64,000 nt of DNA, from contig NZ_JABZFL010000068.1 in NCBI RefSeq assembly GCF_014237455.1, forward strand, positions 1 to 64,000, written 5' to 3'. Position 1 is the first letter of the stretch, and every line of letters begins with the position of its first letter. The DNA comes from Desulfobacula sp. (GTDB lineage: Bacteria > Desulfobacterota > Desulfobacteria > Desulfobacterales > Desulfobacteraceae). This document shows positions 37,257-45,242 of the stretch, one piece after another. The notes beneath the pieces are model-generated. The model was not told where the DNA came from, made no database searches, and saw nothing but the letters and a program-made list of their open reading frames with translations. The position numbers and the translations under genes are program-made.

Positions 37257-38252
37257 TTACCATTTGGCGAAATGCTCTTCAACCACACCGCCGACACAAG
37301 AAAGATGAAAGCAAAGATTGTCGCAAGTTTTTATTGAACCCTCAAATGACCCACAGGGCTGTATGAATTTACTCTTAATAATGCCAAGGTTGTCATTTGC
37401 TTTTCGGATGCCTTCAGGCTTGAACCTAAGATTGATAAGATTATCTTTGCTTTTGATCTGCCACGGATGTTCAGGGTTTTTTGTGTCATAGGTAAATATG
37501 ATCTCCCCCTGTTTTATGGGTGTCCCGTTAATCCAGACCGTATTTTCCAGCAAACCGTTTTCATAGACACCGGATGAAAAATTAAGCCCGATTTGAGTCC
37601 CATCATCTGCAAAGCCTGCACCACATGCCCAGTTCCAGAATGTTTGTCTGGGGTAAAATCCATTGGTCCAGTCAAACACGGCAAACGTATTTTCAGATGT
37701 AAGGTCAAAGATCTTTTTATTGACAATGATTTTCCCTCTGGCTTTCAACCCGGCGGTTTTAGTCGTAAATGCAGGCCTGCTGTTTCCCATTGGCATCAAA
37801 AAGTGCATGGGTGATATGCTGCCATCCGGTTCAATGATCTCAATATCGGCTGTCAGAGATTTGCCCGGCAGAGAAAAAGAGACATCAATTGATCTTTTGT
37901 CATGTTTTTTATCATGGGTGAGGATCAATCTGCCCCGGAGACTTTTGTAGCTGCAGATGCCGTTTTCGGGGTTTCGATCATATCGAACCTGTCCTAAAGG
38001 GGGAAATACAAGAGAGTGGTTCATCATTTTTTGTCGCTGTCGGTCAAAGCCAAAGGCAAACGCACTTGAAATATATCCAAGATGCACCACTGCACACCCG
38101 AAAATAATATCCGGGTGAATGATACCCATATAACACCAGCGTTTTTCTTTGAATCGTTCAAAAGAAAAGAAACGGTCATTTAAATTCAATAGACCTTTGG
38201 TGTCAGGATAATTAAAATCGCCGGACCATTCAGAACCGTTTTTTTTGCACAT
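37257..38252 (-). CDS. DUF2804 family protein
   Basis: The 331-residue product resembles the DUF2804 family of unknown function: an N-terminal GLLN..FFSFERFKEKRWCYM stretch, a lipocalin/beta-sandwich-like middle and the hallmark FNWACGAGF-type motif (FWNWACGAGFADDGTQIGLN). There is no signal peptide or membrane segment. Its ATG shares one base with the stop of tag (TAATG), so the pair is translationally coupled. No reaction is known; the hydrophobic beta-rich pattern would fit lipid or small-molecule binding (inference). Confidence 0.75.
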   Translation of the reverse strand: MCKKNGSEWSGDFNYPDTKGLLNLNDRFFSFERFKEKRWCYMGIIHPDIIFGCAVVHLGYISSAFAFGFDRQRQKMMNHSLVFPPLGQVRYDRNPENGICSYKSLRGRLILTHDKKHDKRSIDVSFSLPGKSLTADIEIIEPDGSISPMHFLMPMGNSRPAFTTKTAGLKARGKIIVNKKIFDLTSENTFAVFDWTNGFYPRQTFWNWACGAGFADDGTQIGLNFSSGVYENGLLENTVWINGTPIKQGEIIFTYDTKNPEHPWQIKSKDNLINLRFKPEGIRKANDNLGIIKSKFIQPCGSFEGSIKTCDNLCFHLSCVGGVVEEHFAKW

Positions 38253-38818
38253 TATTCCACCATCACTTCTTTATATCTGAAACAGGAGACAAGATGGTCA
38301 TTGACCATGCCCACTGCCTGCATATGGGCATAGATAATGGTAGATCCCACAAACTTAAATCCACGCTGCTTGAGATCTTTTGAAAAGGCATCAGATTCCC
38401 TGGTTGTAGCCGGCACCTGGTCAAGGGTTTTAAATTCGTTTACTTTCTGTTTCCCGTCAACAAAACGCCATGAGTATTTGTCAAAAGATCCGAATTCTTC
38501 CTGGATTTTAATAAAGACCGTGGCATTTGACACAGCAGCATTGACCTTGAGCCTGTTACGGATAATGCCCGGGTCCAAAAGCAGTCTTTCAATTTTTTCA
38601 GGAGTGAATCTTGCCACTTTTTCAACATCAAAATTGGCAAATGCTTTTTTATATCCCGGCCTTCTTTTAAGAATCGTCAGCCAGGAGAGCCCTGCCTGGG
38701 CACCCTCCAATATGATAAATTCAAAGAGTTTTTTATCATCATGAACCGGTACTCCCCATTCCTCATCATGGTATTTTATATAAATCGGATCATTTGTTAC
38801 CCAGCCGCATCGTTCCAT
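38252..38818 (-). CDS. tag: DNA-3-methyladenine glycosylase I
   Basis: Tag removes 3-methyladenine from alkylated DNA. I start it at ATG 38818, nine bases after AAGGA, giving 188 residues. With this start the zinc ligands fall at C4, H17, H175 and C179, the exact positions known from E. coli Tag, which confirms both start and identity. The N-terminus MERCGWVTNDPIYIKYHDEE and the LEGAQAGLSWLTILKRR catalytic region are typical. It is followed in the same transcript by the DUF2804 gene. Confidence 0.96.
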   Translation of the reverse strand: MERCGWVTNDPIYIKYHDEEWGVPVHDDKKLFEFIILEGAQAGLSWLTILKRRPGYKKAFANFDVEKVARFTPEKIERLLLDPGIIRNRLKVNAAVSNATVFIKIQEEFGSFDKYSWRFVDGKQKVNEFKTLDQVPATTRESDAFSKDLKQRGFKFVGSTIIYAHMQAVGMVNDHLVSCFRYKEVMVE

Positions 38819-38845
38819 TTTGAATATCCTTAAGAGGCATCTCAA

Positions 38846-39229
38846 TTTTTTTCAATTGGTATTATCATAGTGTACACTTTTTTTTTGAAAAATAAAGACA
38901 ATGCCTGGACAAAATTCTTAGTTTTTAAGCCCGTGTGTTAATCTTCAATCAATTTAGTCTTTTTTACGGGATTAAAAAATTGCAAATGCCCATTGAATTG
39001 AATGAATGTTTTTTTCTCCAATAAAGAACATTTTGGTAGACCCTTTCTGAATAAATTATATTTTCACCATAGTTGAATTTTTGAAATGCCTTTACAGGTT
39101 ATCGGGGATGGTGATATGAAATTCTTATCCAGATTTTTTTATTTATCTGGCCGGATATCATTCAAAATTAGTAATATGCTGATCAGTAATTAACTGGTTA
39201 TGCTTATAAAAAAAGAAGAGAGGAGGGAT
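38846..39229. other. Gene-free A+T-rich interval before the accessory patch
   Basis: This 384-base stretch holds no convincing gene. A 25-codon frame starting at ATG 39115 has a GGGGATGG stretch upstream but no family resemblance and is probably chance. CCAGAT (39129-39134) and ATCTGG (39145-39150) could form a weak 6-bp hairpin. It must contain the promoters of the divergent tag gene and of the 39230 gene; no clear -35/-10 pair stands out. Confidence 0.6.
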
Positions 39230-39514
39230 ATGGAGGGCTTGGGGGCATTTTCCGGAATTGTTACTATTGTTATTCTAATAGCTGCTGTTTTAGCTTTTTT
39301 AATGCCATTCTTCATTTTTAGAATTCGAAATGAAATTATTTCAATGAATCAAAAAATGACTGAACTTGTTAAAATCCTAGGGGGCAGTAATAAAAACGAT
39401 TCAAATATAGAATTCACAAAATCTGGAAAAAAAGTTAAAAAATGTATGCAGTGCGGAACAAATAATAGATACGAAGATTATAATTGTATGAAATGTGGTT
39501 CGGCTCTTCTTTAA
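39230..39514 (+). CDS. Small membrane-anchored zinc ribbon protein
   Basis: The 94-residue product starts at ATG 39230 behind GAGGAGGGAT, a strong ribosome binding site. Residues about 7-30 are one membrane helix, followed by a hydrophilic stretch that could be a short coiled coil (IISMNQKMTELVKILGG). The C-terminus is a zinc ribbon CMQC-x12-CMKC. Such tail-like 'zinc_ribbon' proteins are common and mostly uncharacterised. The protein would face the cytoplasm with its ribbon if the N-terminus is outside (inference). It is the first gene of the accessory patch. Confidence 0.75.
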   Translation: MEGLGAFSGIVTIVILIAAVLAFLMPFFIFRIRNEIISMNQKMTELVKILGGSNKNDSNIEFTKSGKKVKKCMQCGTNNRYEDYNCMKCGSALL

Positions 39515-39571
39515 ATAATTAAGAAAATCGCCATTTCAATCAGGTATCCCAGGCAGGGAAAAGGATAAAAT

Positions 39572-39964
39572 ATGAGAAGACTATGGTTCTTAATATTGTT
39601 TGCATTGATAATTCCAGCATCTGTGAATGCTGAAGAAACAAAAATCCTTTATCACCGATCAAAAATAGCAGGACCGCAGGTTTCAAACGATTATTATATT
39701 AAAGAGAGTGTTAAAAGAGTTAACCCGAAGGTTCCGAATCTTCTCCAAGTTAAAACATATTCAACGGTTACTAGCCCAGAAGGTACAACTAAATATCGTC
39801 AGACTCTACATATCAATTGCGTAGCCTTAACATTTACAATAGCCGCATATTGGAGTTCTGGATTTGGATATGATAATGGGTTAATGGTCGATGGCAAATG
39901 GAGTTCTGTTGCGGAGTATGAAGATATCTTAGCGCTGACAAAAAAAATTTGCCCAAAACAGTAG
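39572..39964 (+). CDS. Secreted hypothetical protein, 130 residues
   Basis: I do not recognise a named family. The first 20 residues are a classical signal peptide (RRLWFLILFALIIPASVNA, cleavage after NA), so the mature protein of about 110 residues should reach the periplasm or surface. The mature part is beta-rich (LLQVKTYSTVTSPEGT, INCVALTFTIAAYWSSG) and has two cysteines, one in HINCVALT and one in the terminal KKICPKQ, which could form a disulfide. This layout recalls small surface-adhesin/E-type proteins, but only loosely. AAAGGA precedes the ATG. Confidence 0.65.
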   Translation: MRRLWFLILFALIIPASVNAEETKILYHRSKIAGPQVSNDYYIKESVKRVNPKVPNLLQVKTYSTVTSPEGTTKYRQTLHINCVALTFTIAAYWSSGFGYDNGLMVDGKWSSVAEYEDILALTKKICPKQ

Positions 39965-40043
39965 AAACAACAGATCTGTTGATTTTTTTGAATTAGCACA
40001 ATCAGACGGGTTTAAAATGTATTGTATTTGGGGGATTAAGTAA
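39960..40043 (+). pseudogene. Relic of a second HIRAN-like gene
   Basis: Between the secreted protein gene and the next ORF, bases 39976-40021 match 40278-40323 of the neighbouring HIRAN-like gene at 40 of 46 positions without gaps. The reading frame is kept: RSVDFFELAQSDGFKMY here against RAIDFVQLAQSDGFKIY there. It runs into TAA 40041-40043 and has no start of its own. It looks like the remains of a paralogous copy that was largely deleted, or of a partial tandem duplication. Confidence 0.6.
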
Positions 40044-40045
40044 AA

Positions 40046-40603
40046 ATGGGAATTTTCGATTGGTTGTTCGGTAAAAAATCAAAAGATATGCATCAAAAAA
40101 TCTGGTTTCCTTTTCTTATATTAGAGGCAGGTGAAAAGGTTCCAATCAATAAATGGTTCCAAAAAGATACTGCAAAAAATAAAAATTTTGTTAAGTACAG
40201 AGGTAATTGGGGCTCCAATTGGAAATATGCCAGCGAAAGCAGTGCAAAAGTTGCAGGCATATCTCATGGAGATAGGGCTATTGATTTTGTACAATTAGCA
40301 CAATCAGACGGTTTTAAAATATACTTGGAAGATGACCCAGCGAACCCTGTCAATAAAAATGCCAGAAAAGTTATGGTATCCGCCACAGTTGATGATGAAT
40401 TAGTCACAAAACATATTGGTTATCTGCCAGATGAAATTGCCAATAGATATACTGGTGTTGAGATAAATATCAGTCCAAAATCAGCATTTCTTCCAACAAA
40501 TGAAAATCTTAATGTTGGGCTTGAAGTTGCTTTGCTTCAGCGATCCGCTCGATATTTGAAGAAAAAAGCCAAAGAAGATTCTGCTAAAATACAAGATAGA
40601 TAG
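40046..40603 (+). CDS. HIRAN-domain-like protein, 185 residues
   Basis: The start MGIFDWLFGKKSKD is a short amphipathic or membrane-touching helix. Residues about 65-135 resemble a HIRAN domain: KVAGISHGDRAIDF, then the signature-like EDDPANPVNKNARKVMV and HIGYLPDEIANRY, as in the family pattern L-x-E-P-x-NPxDxNA-x-V and GYLP. HIRAN domains bind DNA 3' ends in helicases such as HLTF and also occur alone in bacteria, where their role is unclear. GGGGGA upstream supports the ATG. A relic of a second copy lies just upstream. Confidence 0.68.
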   Translation: MGIFDWLFGKKSKDMHQKIWFPFLILEAGEKVPINKWFQKDTAKNKNFVKYRGNWGSNWKYASESSAKVAGISHGDRAIDFVQLAQSDGFKIYLEDDPANPVNKNARKVMVSATVDDELVTKHIGYLPDEIANRYTGVEINISPKSAFLPTNENLNVGLEVALLQRSARYLKKKAKEDSAKIQDR

Positions 40604-40627
40604 GCTTTAATCCATCATGAGGCAATT

Positions 40628-40963
40628 ATGATACTTTTAGAAATTGAAACAAGAGATGTAAGGTTATTATTCGATCTTTTAAATAATCCAAAATCTTTTA
40701 AAACAGGACATGCTGTTGATATTCCAGGGAATGCGAAGCTCATATACAAAGGAATGTTTGAGAAACGAGCATAAGATTTCCCAGCCATAATTGAAATTGT
40801 TATTGAACATGGCGATCAAATTTTAACGGGAATAGTAGCCGCCTGGATTTATGATAAGCTGAAAAATAGACCTATGAAATTAAGATCAAATAAAAAAGAA
40901 ATTGAATTTTCTGAAAAAGCAATTGAAGCCCTTTTAAACCAACACCAAAAAAAGGACAACTAA
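40628..40963 (+). pseudogene. Small gene interrupted by an in-frame TAA
   Basis: From ATG 40628 (GAGG upstream) one reading frame runs 112 codons to TAA 40961-40963, broken only by TAA at 40772-40774 after codon 48. Both halves look coding: MILLEIETRDVRLLFDLLN before the stop and FPAIIEIVIEHGDQILTGIV, then AAWIYDKLKNRPMKLRSN after it. The pattern (two-part small protein with a hydrophobic IVAAWI helix and a final charged strand-helix) loosely recalls the bacterial effector-associated constant component EACC1, which I cannot confirm. The following gene starts at the next base (TAAATG). A single point mutation or a sequencing error would explain it. Confidence 0.7.
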
Positions 40964-41782
40964 ATGAATAAAAGTCCTAAGCCCAACCTCCCCGTGGATG
41001 TATATGTGAAAGCAAGTGAGGCTCTGTATGGAGTTTCTGGAATGGTGCTCTTTGGATTCGGGAAAAATGAGTATTCAACTAAAGATCGTATACTAAGGAA
41101 TTTTGTTGCAAAATCAGCAGTCTCACTCAAAAGCATATTCGCTCTGTGGGAACTAAGTGATTATCAGAGCGCATGGGTAATTCACCGTACAGTATTGGAT
41201 AGACTGTTTCATCTGCACTCTATCGGAAAAAATGGAGAGTATGATATATTTGATGATTGGTCAGTATACCAACAGTATAAGGCTCAAAATAGGGTTAAAA
41301 GCGACAATGCCTTCAAGCATCAAGCCGTCGGATGGGTGTATGAATTAAGCGACGAGCAAAAAGCACGTATGGAATTGCTCTCCAAAAACAAGCCGGTATG
41401 GCGGCGTCCTAATGCAGAATCAGTAGCGAAAGACATGGGAATGTCTTTTTTATATAAGTACGGGTACGATTATGCTTCTAAGTCTGTTCATCCAATGTCA
41501 GACGATGGTCAACAAGAGTTTTATGCCATTACAGGGCTTGAACCAGCTCCTCATTTCCCATCTCAGATAAGTGTTTTATCGAACAGTATATTAGCTTCTA
41601 CTATGATTCTCAATGAAGCTATTAACCAAAGCTCCTTTAGGTGGCATAAGATATTGTGGGATTTTTTGGAACAAATGCAGAACATGCTGGATGCAGGTGA
41701 TGAATCGTACAATCTTTCATTTGCCAAGCTGGGCACTATATTCCATAGTGACAGTCTATGCAAGCACATGAATGTCGAATAA
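40964..41782 (+). CDS. DUF5677-like protein, 272 residues
   Basis: The all-helical 272-residue product resembles the DUF5677 family of unknown function. Matching features are SLKSIFALWELSDYQSAWVIHRTVLDRLFHL (helix with conserved R and D/E), a long charged middle, and YKYGYDYASKSVHPM with the conserved S-x-x-x-H-P near residue 180. There is no signal peptide or membrane helix. AAAGGA precedes the ATG, which directly follows the stop of the broken gene, so the two were co-translated. Genes of this family often lie in variable chromosomal regions. Confidence 0.65.
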   Translation: MNKSPKPNLPVDVYVKASEALYGVSGMVLFGFGKNEYSTKDRILRNFVAKSAVSLKSIFALWELSDYQSAWVIHRTVLDRLFHLHSIGKNGEYDIFDDWSVYQQYKAQNRVKSDNAFKHQAVGWVYELSDEQKARMELLSKNKPVWRRPNAESVAKDMGMSFLYKYGYDYASKSVHPMSDDGQQEFYAITGLEPAPHFPSQISVLSNSILASTMILNEAINQSSFRWHKILWDFLEQMQNMLDAGDESYNLSFAKLGTIFHSDSLCKHMNVE

Positions 41783-41824
41783 AAGGTCCCAGCAGACCGC
41801 AAAAAGCCGCAGCTGCTGAACCTT
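41783..41824. repeat. Imperfect inverted repeat at the end of the accessory patch
   Basis: AAGGT (41783-41787) pairs with ACCTT (41820-41824) and CAGCAG (41790-41795) pairs with CTGCTG (41813-41818), separated by a small internal loop and a 17-base head loop. It begins at the last base of the DUF5677 stop region. No T run follows on either strand, so it is a poor terminator. It could be a recombination or attachment feature, but no direct repeat partner was found. Confidence 0.3.
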
Positions 41825-42009
41825 GGTTAAGCTTTATTCTCTGATAATCTTAATCGAGCTTATTTCCCCAAATTCAACTCTTTAATATATAAAAATTATA
41901 CCTGGTTGCATTCAAGGATAATTATCCCTGTTCAGATTTTATGCGGGTCTTAAATTTAAAAGATACAGAGAATATATTATCAAAATTTTTCCGTAAGAAC
42001 GAATTCCAA

Positions 42010-42291
42010 TCAATTACTTGTTAGAACGCGAATTTCTTGAGCCGGATAATCAGAAAAAAAAGCATGTGACCAAAGACTTAACTCTTCTCTTTGCCCTGAA
42101 TTTTTTAAAAAGGGTTCAACGTCATTTTTGGCCGGGTCAAAATCAATTTCTATTATTTTTCCGGCAAACAAACTGGGCAAGCTCATGGTTTTAATGGTAA
42201 ACGGAATAGGGTGGAGACTGTGTGCTCTTAAAGGTGAACATGCCGGATTATGGGTTGTTAATGTAAGAGGTAACTGAAAGGAACCTGTCTT
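42010..42291 (-). pseudogene. Orphan reading frame directly after nfo, possible gene remnant
   Basis: On the minus strand the frame stays open for 93 codons directly after the nfo stop, in the same frame as nfo, and ends at TGA 42010-42012. The peptide looks coding (PLTLTTHNPACSPLRAHSLH, then SLPSLFAGKIIEIDFDPAK and REELSLWSHAFFSDYPAQEI), but only an internal ATG at 42186 (58 codons) is available and it has no ribosome binding site. nfo itself has its normal length and end, so this is not a lost nfo tail. It is probably the C-terminal remnant of another gene. I do not recognise the family. The rest of 41825-42009 shows nothing. Confidence 0.4.
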
Positions 42292-43134
42292 TTATTTAAC
42301 CAGGCTATATAGGAGTTTGATTTCCTTTTTCCATATGGATTGATCCGGTGTTTCAAGAATCATGGGAATATGGTTAAAGCGCGGGTCGTTCATGATGAAT
42401 CTGAAAGGCTCAAGCCCCAGTGATCCTTTTCCGATGCTCTCGTGTCGGTCTACCCGGCTTCCAAAAGGTTTTTTCGAATCGTTCAGGTGCATGGCTTTCA
42501 GGTAGCTGATCCCCACTACATTGTCAAATTCCTGGAATGTGTTTTCAAAAGCCCTGGCTGTTTTGATGTCATATCCGGCAGAATATGTATGACAGGTATC
42601 CAGGCAGACTCCTATACGGGTTTTGTCCCGGACATTTCCAATGATCCGGGCCAGGTGTTTGAATCGATGTCCCATATTAGTTCCCTGGCCGGCGGTGTTT
42701 TCGATGACCGCCGTGATGCCGGTTGTCTGACCCAGGGCCAGGTTGATGGATTCAGCGATCCGTTCCAGGCAGTGGTCAGGATCTATTCTGTTCAGGTGAC
42801 TTCCCGGATGAAAGTTCAGGTATCGAAGGCCCAGTTGTTCACAACGCTGCATCTCGTCAAGGAACGCAATCCTTGATTTTTCAAGGCTGTCTTCTTCAGG
42901 GTGTCCAAGATTGATCAGATAGCTGTCATGGGGGAGGATGTGGCCGGGATCGTAACCGGCACTCTTGCAGTTCTCTTTGAATTGGGTAATATTCTTGTCA
43001 GTCAGGGGTTTTGACATCCACCGTCTCTGGTTCCTGGTGAATATGGCAAAAGCCTTTGCTCCAATACTTTCCGCATTTTGAGGGGCTTTTTCTGCGCCTC
43101 CGCTGATACTGACATGTGCTCCGATATACTTCAT
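42292..43134 (-). CDS. nfo: Endonuclease IV (AP endonuclease)
   Basis: Nfo cuts DNA at abasic sites during base excision repair, using a three-zinc centre. The 280-residue barrel protein begins [18 protein letters not shown] and shows [33 protein letters not shown] and [20 protein letters not shown], which carry the zinc-binding histidines and acids. It ends at ILETPDQ-x-W as usual. AAGGAG precedes the ATG. It is divergent from ispF and complements the nearby tag, uvrB and uvrC genes. Confidence 0.97.
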   Translation of the reverse strand: MKYIGAHVSISGGAEKAPQNAESIGAKAFAIFTRNQRRWMSKPLTDKNITQFKENCKSAGYDPGHILPHDSYLINLGHPEEDSLEKSRIAFLDEMQRCEQLGLRYLNFHPGSHLNRIDPDHCLERIAESINLALGQTTGITAVIENTAGQGTNMGHRFKHLARIIGNVRDKTRIGVCLDTCHTYSAGYDIKTARAFENTFQEFDNVVGISYLKAMHLNDSKKPFGSRVDRHESIGKGSLGLEPFRFIMNDPRFNHIPMILETPDQSIWKKEIKLLYSLVK

Positions 43135-43258
43135 TTTTCTCCTTTTTCTATCATGAATTTTTTAAAAAAGTAAAATTTTGACTTTTCAAAGGAAAATGAA
43201 TATATTATTTTTCAATTTTTATCTTGCATGATTGGATAAAGGATTAATATTTAAACAT

Positions 43259-43759
43259 ATGACAGGAGCAGACTATAAAATAGGATCAGGATATGATGTC
43301 CACAGGCTTGTGTCAGGCAGAAAGCTGATTATCGGCGGGGTGGATATTGATTTTGACCGGGGACTGTCGGGCCATTCCGATGCTGATGTGTTGATCCATG
43401 CGGTTTGTGATGCAATTTTAGGTGCAGCAGGCCTTGGGGACATTGGAGAGCATTTTCCTGATACTGATCCTGAATATAAAGGGATTTCAAGTATGATCCT
43501 GCTTGAAAAATGTGGGGCGCTGTTGGGAGAACAAGGATATGAAGTATCCAATATGGATTGCATTGTGTTTGCTCAGGTTCCAAAGATCAGTCCTTATAAG
43601 AAAAAAATGGAAGAAAATATTGCCGGGAGTTTGAATATGACTTCAAATCTTGTGAATGTAAAAGCCACCACAACTGAAAAATTGGGATTTATTGGAAAAG
43701 AGCAGGGTATTGCAGCCCAGTGTACACTATTAATAAAAGCCATTCCCCAAAAATTATAA
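43259..43759 (+). CDS. ispF: 2-C-methyl-D-erythritol 2,4-cyclodiphosphate synthase
   Basis: IspF makes the cyclic diphosphate intermediate of the MEP isoprenoid pathway. The product from ATG 43259 has 166 residues; a TTG at 43232 would add nine, and neither has a well-placed binding site. Hallmarks are RIGSGYDVHRL-type GSGYDVHRLVSGR, LSGHSDADVLIHAVCDAILGA (metal ligands D and H) and ATTTEKLGFIGKEQGIAAQ. It sits 29 bases ahead of cysS, a common bacterial pairing. IspD is not adjacent. Confidence 0.95.
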   Translation: MTGADYKIGSGYDVHRLVSGRKLIIGGVDIDFDRGLSGHSDADVLIHAVCDAILGAAGLGDIGEHFPDTDPEYKGISSMILLEKCGALLGEQGYEVSNMDCIVFAQVPKISPYKKKMEENIAGSLNMTSNLVNVKATTTEKLGFIGKEQGIAAQCTLLIKAIPQKL

Positions 43760-43788
43760 TTGGGTAAATATAACCAGGGAAAAATATA

Positions 43789-45222
43789 ATGGGTTTAAAA
43801 GTTTATAATACATTACATGGTAAAAAAGAAGAGTTTGTACCCCTGAATGAAGGCAAGGTCGGGATGTACGTATGCGGACCCACCGTCTATGATACCAGTC
43901 ATATCGGTCATGCCCGTTCCGTTGTCGTCTTTGACACGATTTTCAGATGGCTCATGGAGCTTAAGTATGAAGTCAGGTATATCAGAAACTTTACGGATGT
44001 GGATGACAAGATCATTAAAAAATCCAATGAAACCGGGGAAGACTGCATCGTCATTACAGAGAAATATATTGATGAATTTCACAATGAAATGGATGCACTC
44101 AATGTGTTAAGACCGAGTGTTGAACCCAAAGCCACCGAACATATCCAACACATTATTGATTTTATTCAGATGCTTATTGGAAAAGGCAAAGCCTATCATG
44201 TTGAGGGAGGGGATGTCTATTTTTCCATTGATTCCTTTAAGGATTACGGAAAACTTTCCGGCAGGAATCTTGAAGACATGAAGGCTGGGGCGAGGATTGC
44301 AGTGGACGAGAAAAAGAAGAATCCTTTTGATTTTGTCCTGTGGAAGCCTGCCAAACCGGGTGAACCTTTCTGGGAAAGTCCATGGGGTAACGGAAGACCC
44401 GGCTGGCACATTGAATGTTCAGCCATGAGCTATGAATACCTTGGACAAGGGTTTGATATCCATGGTGGTGGAAAAGATCTGATATTTCCACACCATGAAA
44501 ACGAGATCGCCCAGAGCGAGGCGGCATTTGGCCGTCAATTTGTAAAATATTGGATTCACAACGGGTTTGTGGACATTAACAATGAAAAAATGTCAAAATC
44601 CCTGGATAATTTCACCATGATCAAGGAAGTCCTTGCGACATATTCCTCTGAGGTGATCCGCATGTTTCTTCTGTCAAAACATTACAGAAGTCCCATTGAT
44701 TACACTGAAGACTCCATGAGAGAAGTTTCTCTGGGACTGGACAGGATTTATGCCTTTCTTGAAAGACTGGAAAAGGCAGGTATAAAAGTTGACGGGTCTA
44801 AAAAAGGAGAGCTGTGGAATGATTTTTCCAAAGCCATGAATGATGATTTTAATTCTGCAAAGGCATTGGCATCTATTTTTGAAGTGGTTAAAAAAGGGAA
44901 CAAGCTTCTGGACGATACAAACGACGCCCCTGATGAAGGTACTCTTAAAATATTGAGTCCTTTCTATAACGATATTAAGGCCACCTCCAATATTCTTGGC
45001 ATGTTTTTGCTGGACCCGCAATCCTATTTTAAGGCTAAAAAAGACAAGGGCGTGGCAGATATGGCCATTGATCCTGATGAAATTAAAGATCTCATCCTAC
45101 AAAGGACAGAAGCCCGGAAAAACAAAGATTTTTCAAAATCAGATGAGATCAGAGACCATCTTAAAGCCAGGAATATCATCCTTGAGGATGGCCCGGAAGG
45201 GACGACCTGGAGATTTGAATAA
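43789..45222 (+). CDS. cysS: Cysteinyl-tRNA synthetase
   Basis: CysS charges tRNA-Cys. The 477-residue class I synthetase begins with [15 protein letters not shown] and the zinc/cysteine pocket [10 protein letters not shown], has the HIGH motif in [13 protein letters not shown], the zinc-binding GWHIECSAM and the KMSKS loop in [12 protein letters not shown]. The C-terminal helical and tRNA-binding domains follow from about residue 320. AGGGA precedes the ATG. It is followed by a short hairpin that overlaps its stop codon and by the convergent glnS. Confidence 0.97.
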   Translation: MGLKVYNTLHGKKEEFVPLNEGKVGMYVCGPTVYDTSHIGHARSVVVFDTIFRWLMELKYEVRYIRNFTDVDDKIIKKSNETGEDCIVITEKYIDEFHNEMDALNVLRPSVEPKATEHIQHIIDFIQMLIGKGKAYHVEGGDVYFSIDSFKDYGKLSGRNLEDMKAGARIAVDEKKKNPFDFVLWKPAKPGEPFWESPWGNGRPGWHIECSAMSYEYLGQGFDIHGGGKDLIFPHHENEIAQSEAAFGRQFVKYWIHNGFVDINNEKMSKSLDNFTMIKEVLATYSSEVIRMFLLSKHYRSPIDYTEDSMREVSLGLDRIYAFLERLEKAGIKVDGSKKGELWNDFSKAMNDDFNSAKALASIFEVVKKGNKLLDDTNDAPDEGTLKILSPFYNDIKATSNILGMFLLDPQSYFKAKKDKGVADMAIDPDEIKDLILQRTEARKNKDFSKSDEIRDHLKARNIILEDGPEGTTWRFE

Positions 45223-45242
45223 AGCCCGCTTTATTTTTTTTT
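45218..45242 (+). terminator. Compact terminator at the end of cysS
   Basis: AATAAAG (45218-45224) pairs with CTTTATT (45229-45235) around CCCG, followed by a long T run to 45242. It overlaps the cysS stop codon and also the last codons of the convergent glnS. The stem is A+T-rich, so its strength is uncertain. Confidence 0.5.

Noticed and set aside
39115-39192. 25-codon ORF with a G-rich stretch upstream
   Set aside because: It has no family resemblance, lies in a gene-free A+T-rich interval and is easily explained by chance.
40772-40774. Selenocysteine or other recoding at the in-frame stop
   Set aside because: The codon is TAA, not TGA, so SelA-dependent recoding does not apply; a mutation or error is simpler.
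41790-41835. Possible integron attC-like site (GTTAAGC next to an imperfect stem)
   Set aside because: GTTAAGC fits the GTTRRRY core, but no matching RYYYAAC core lies at the other end and there is no integrase gene.
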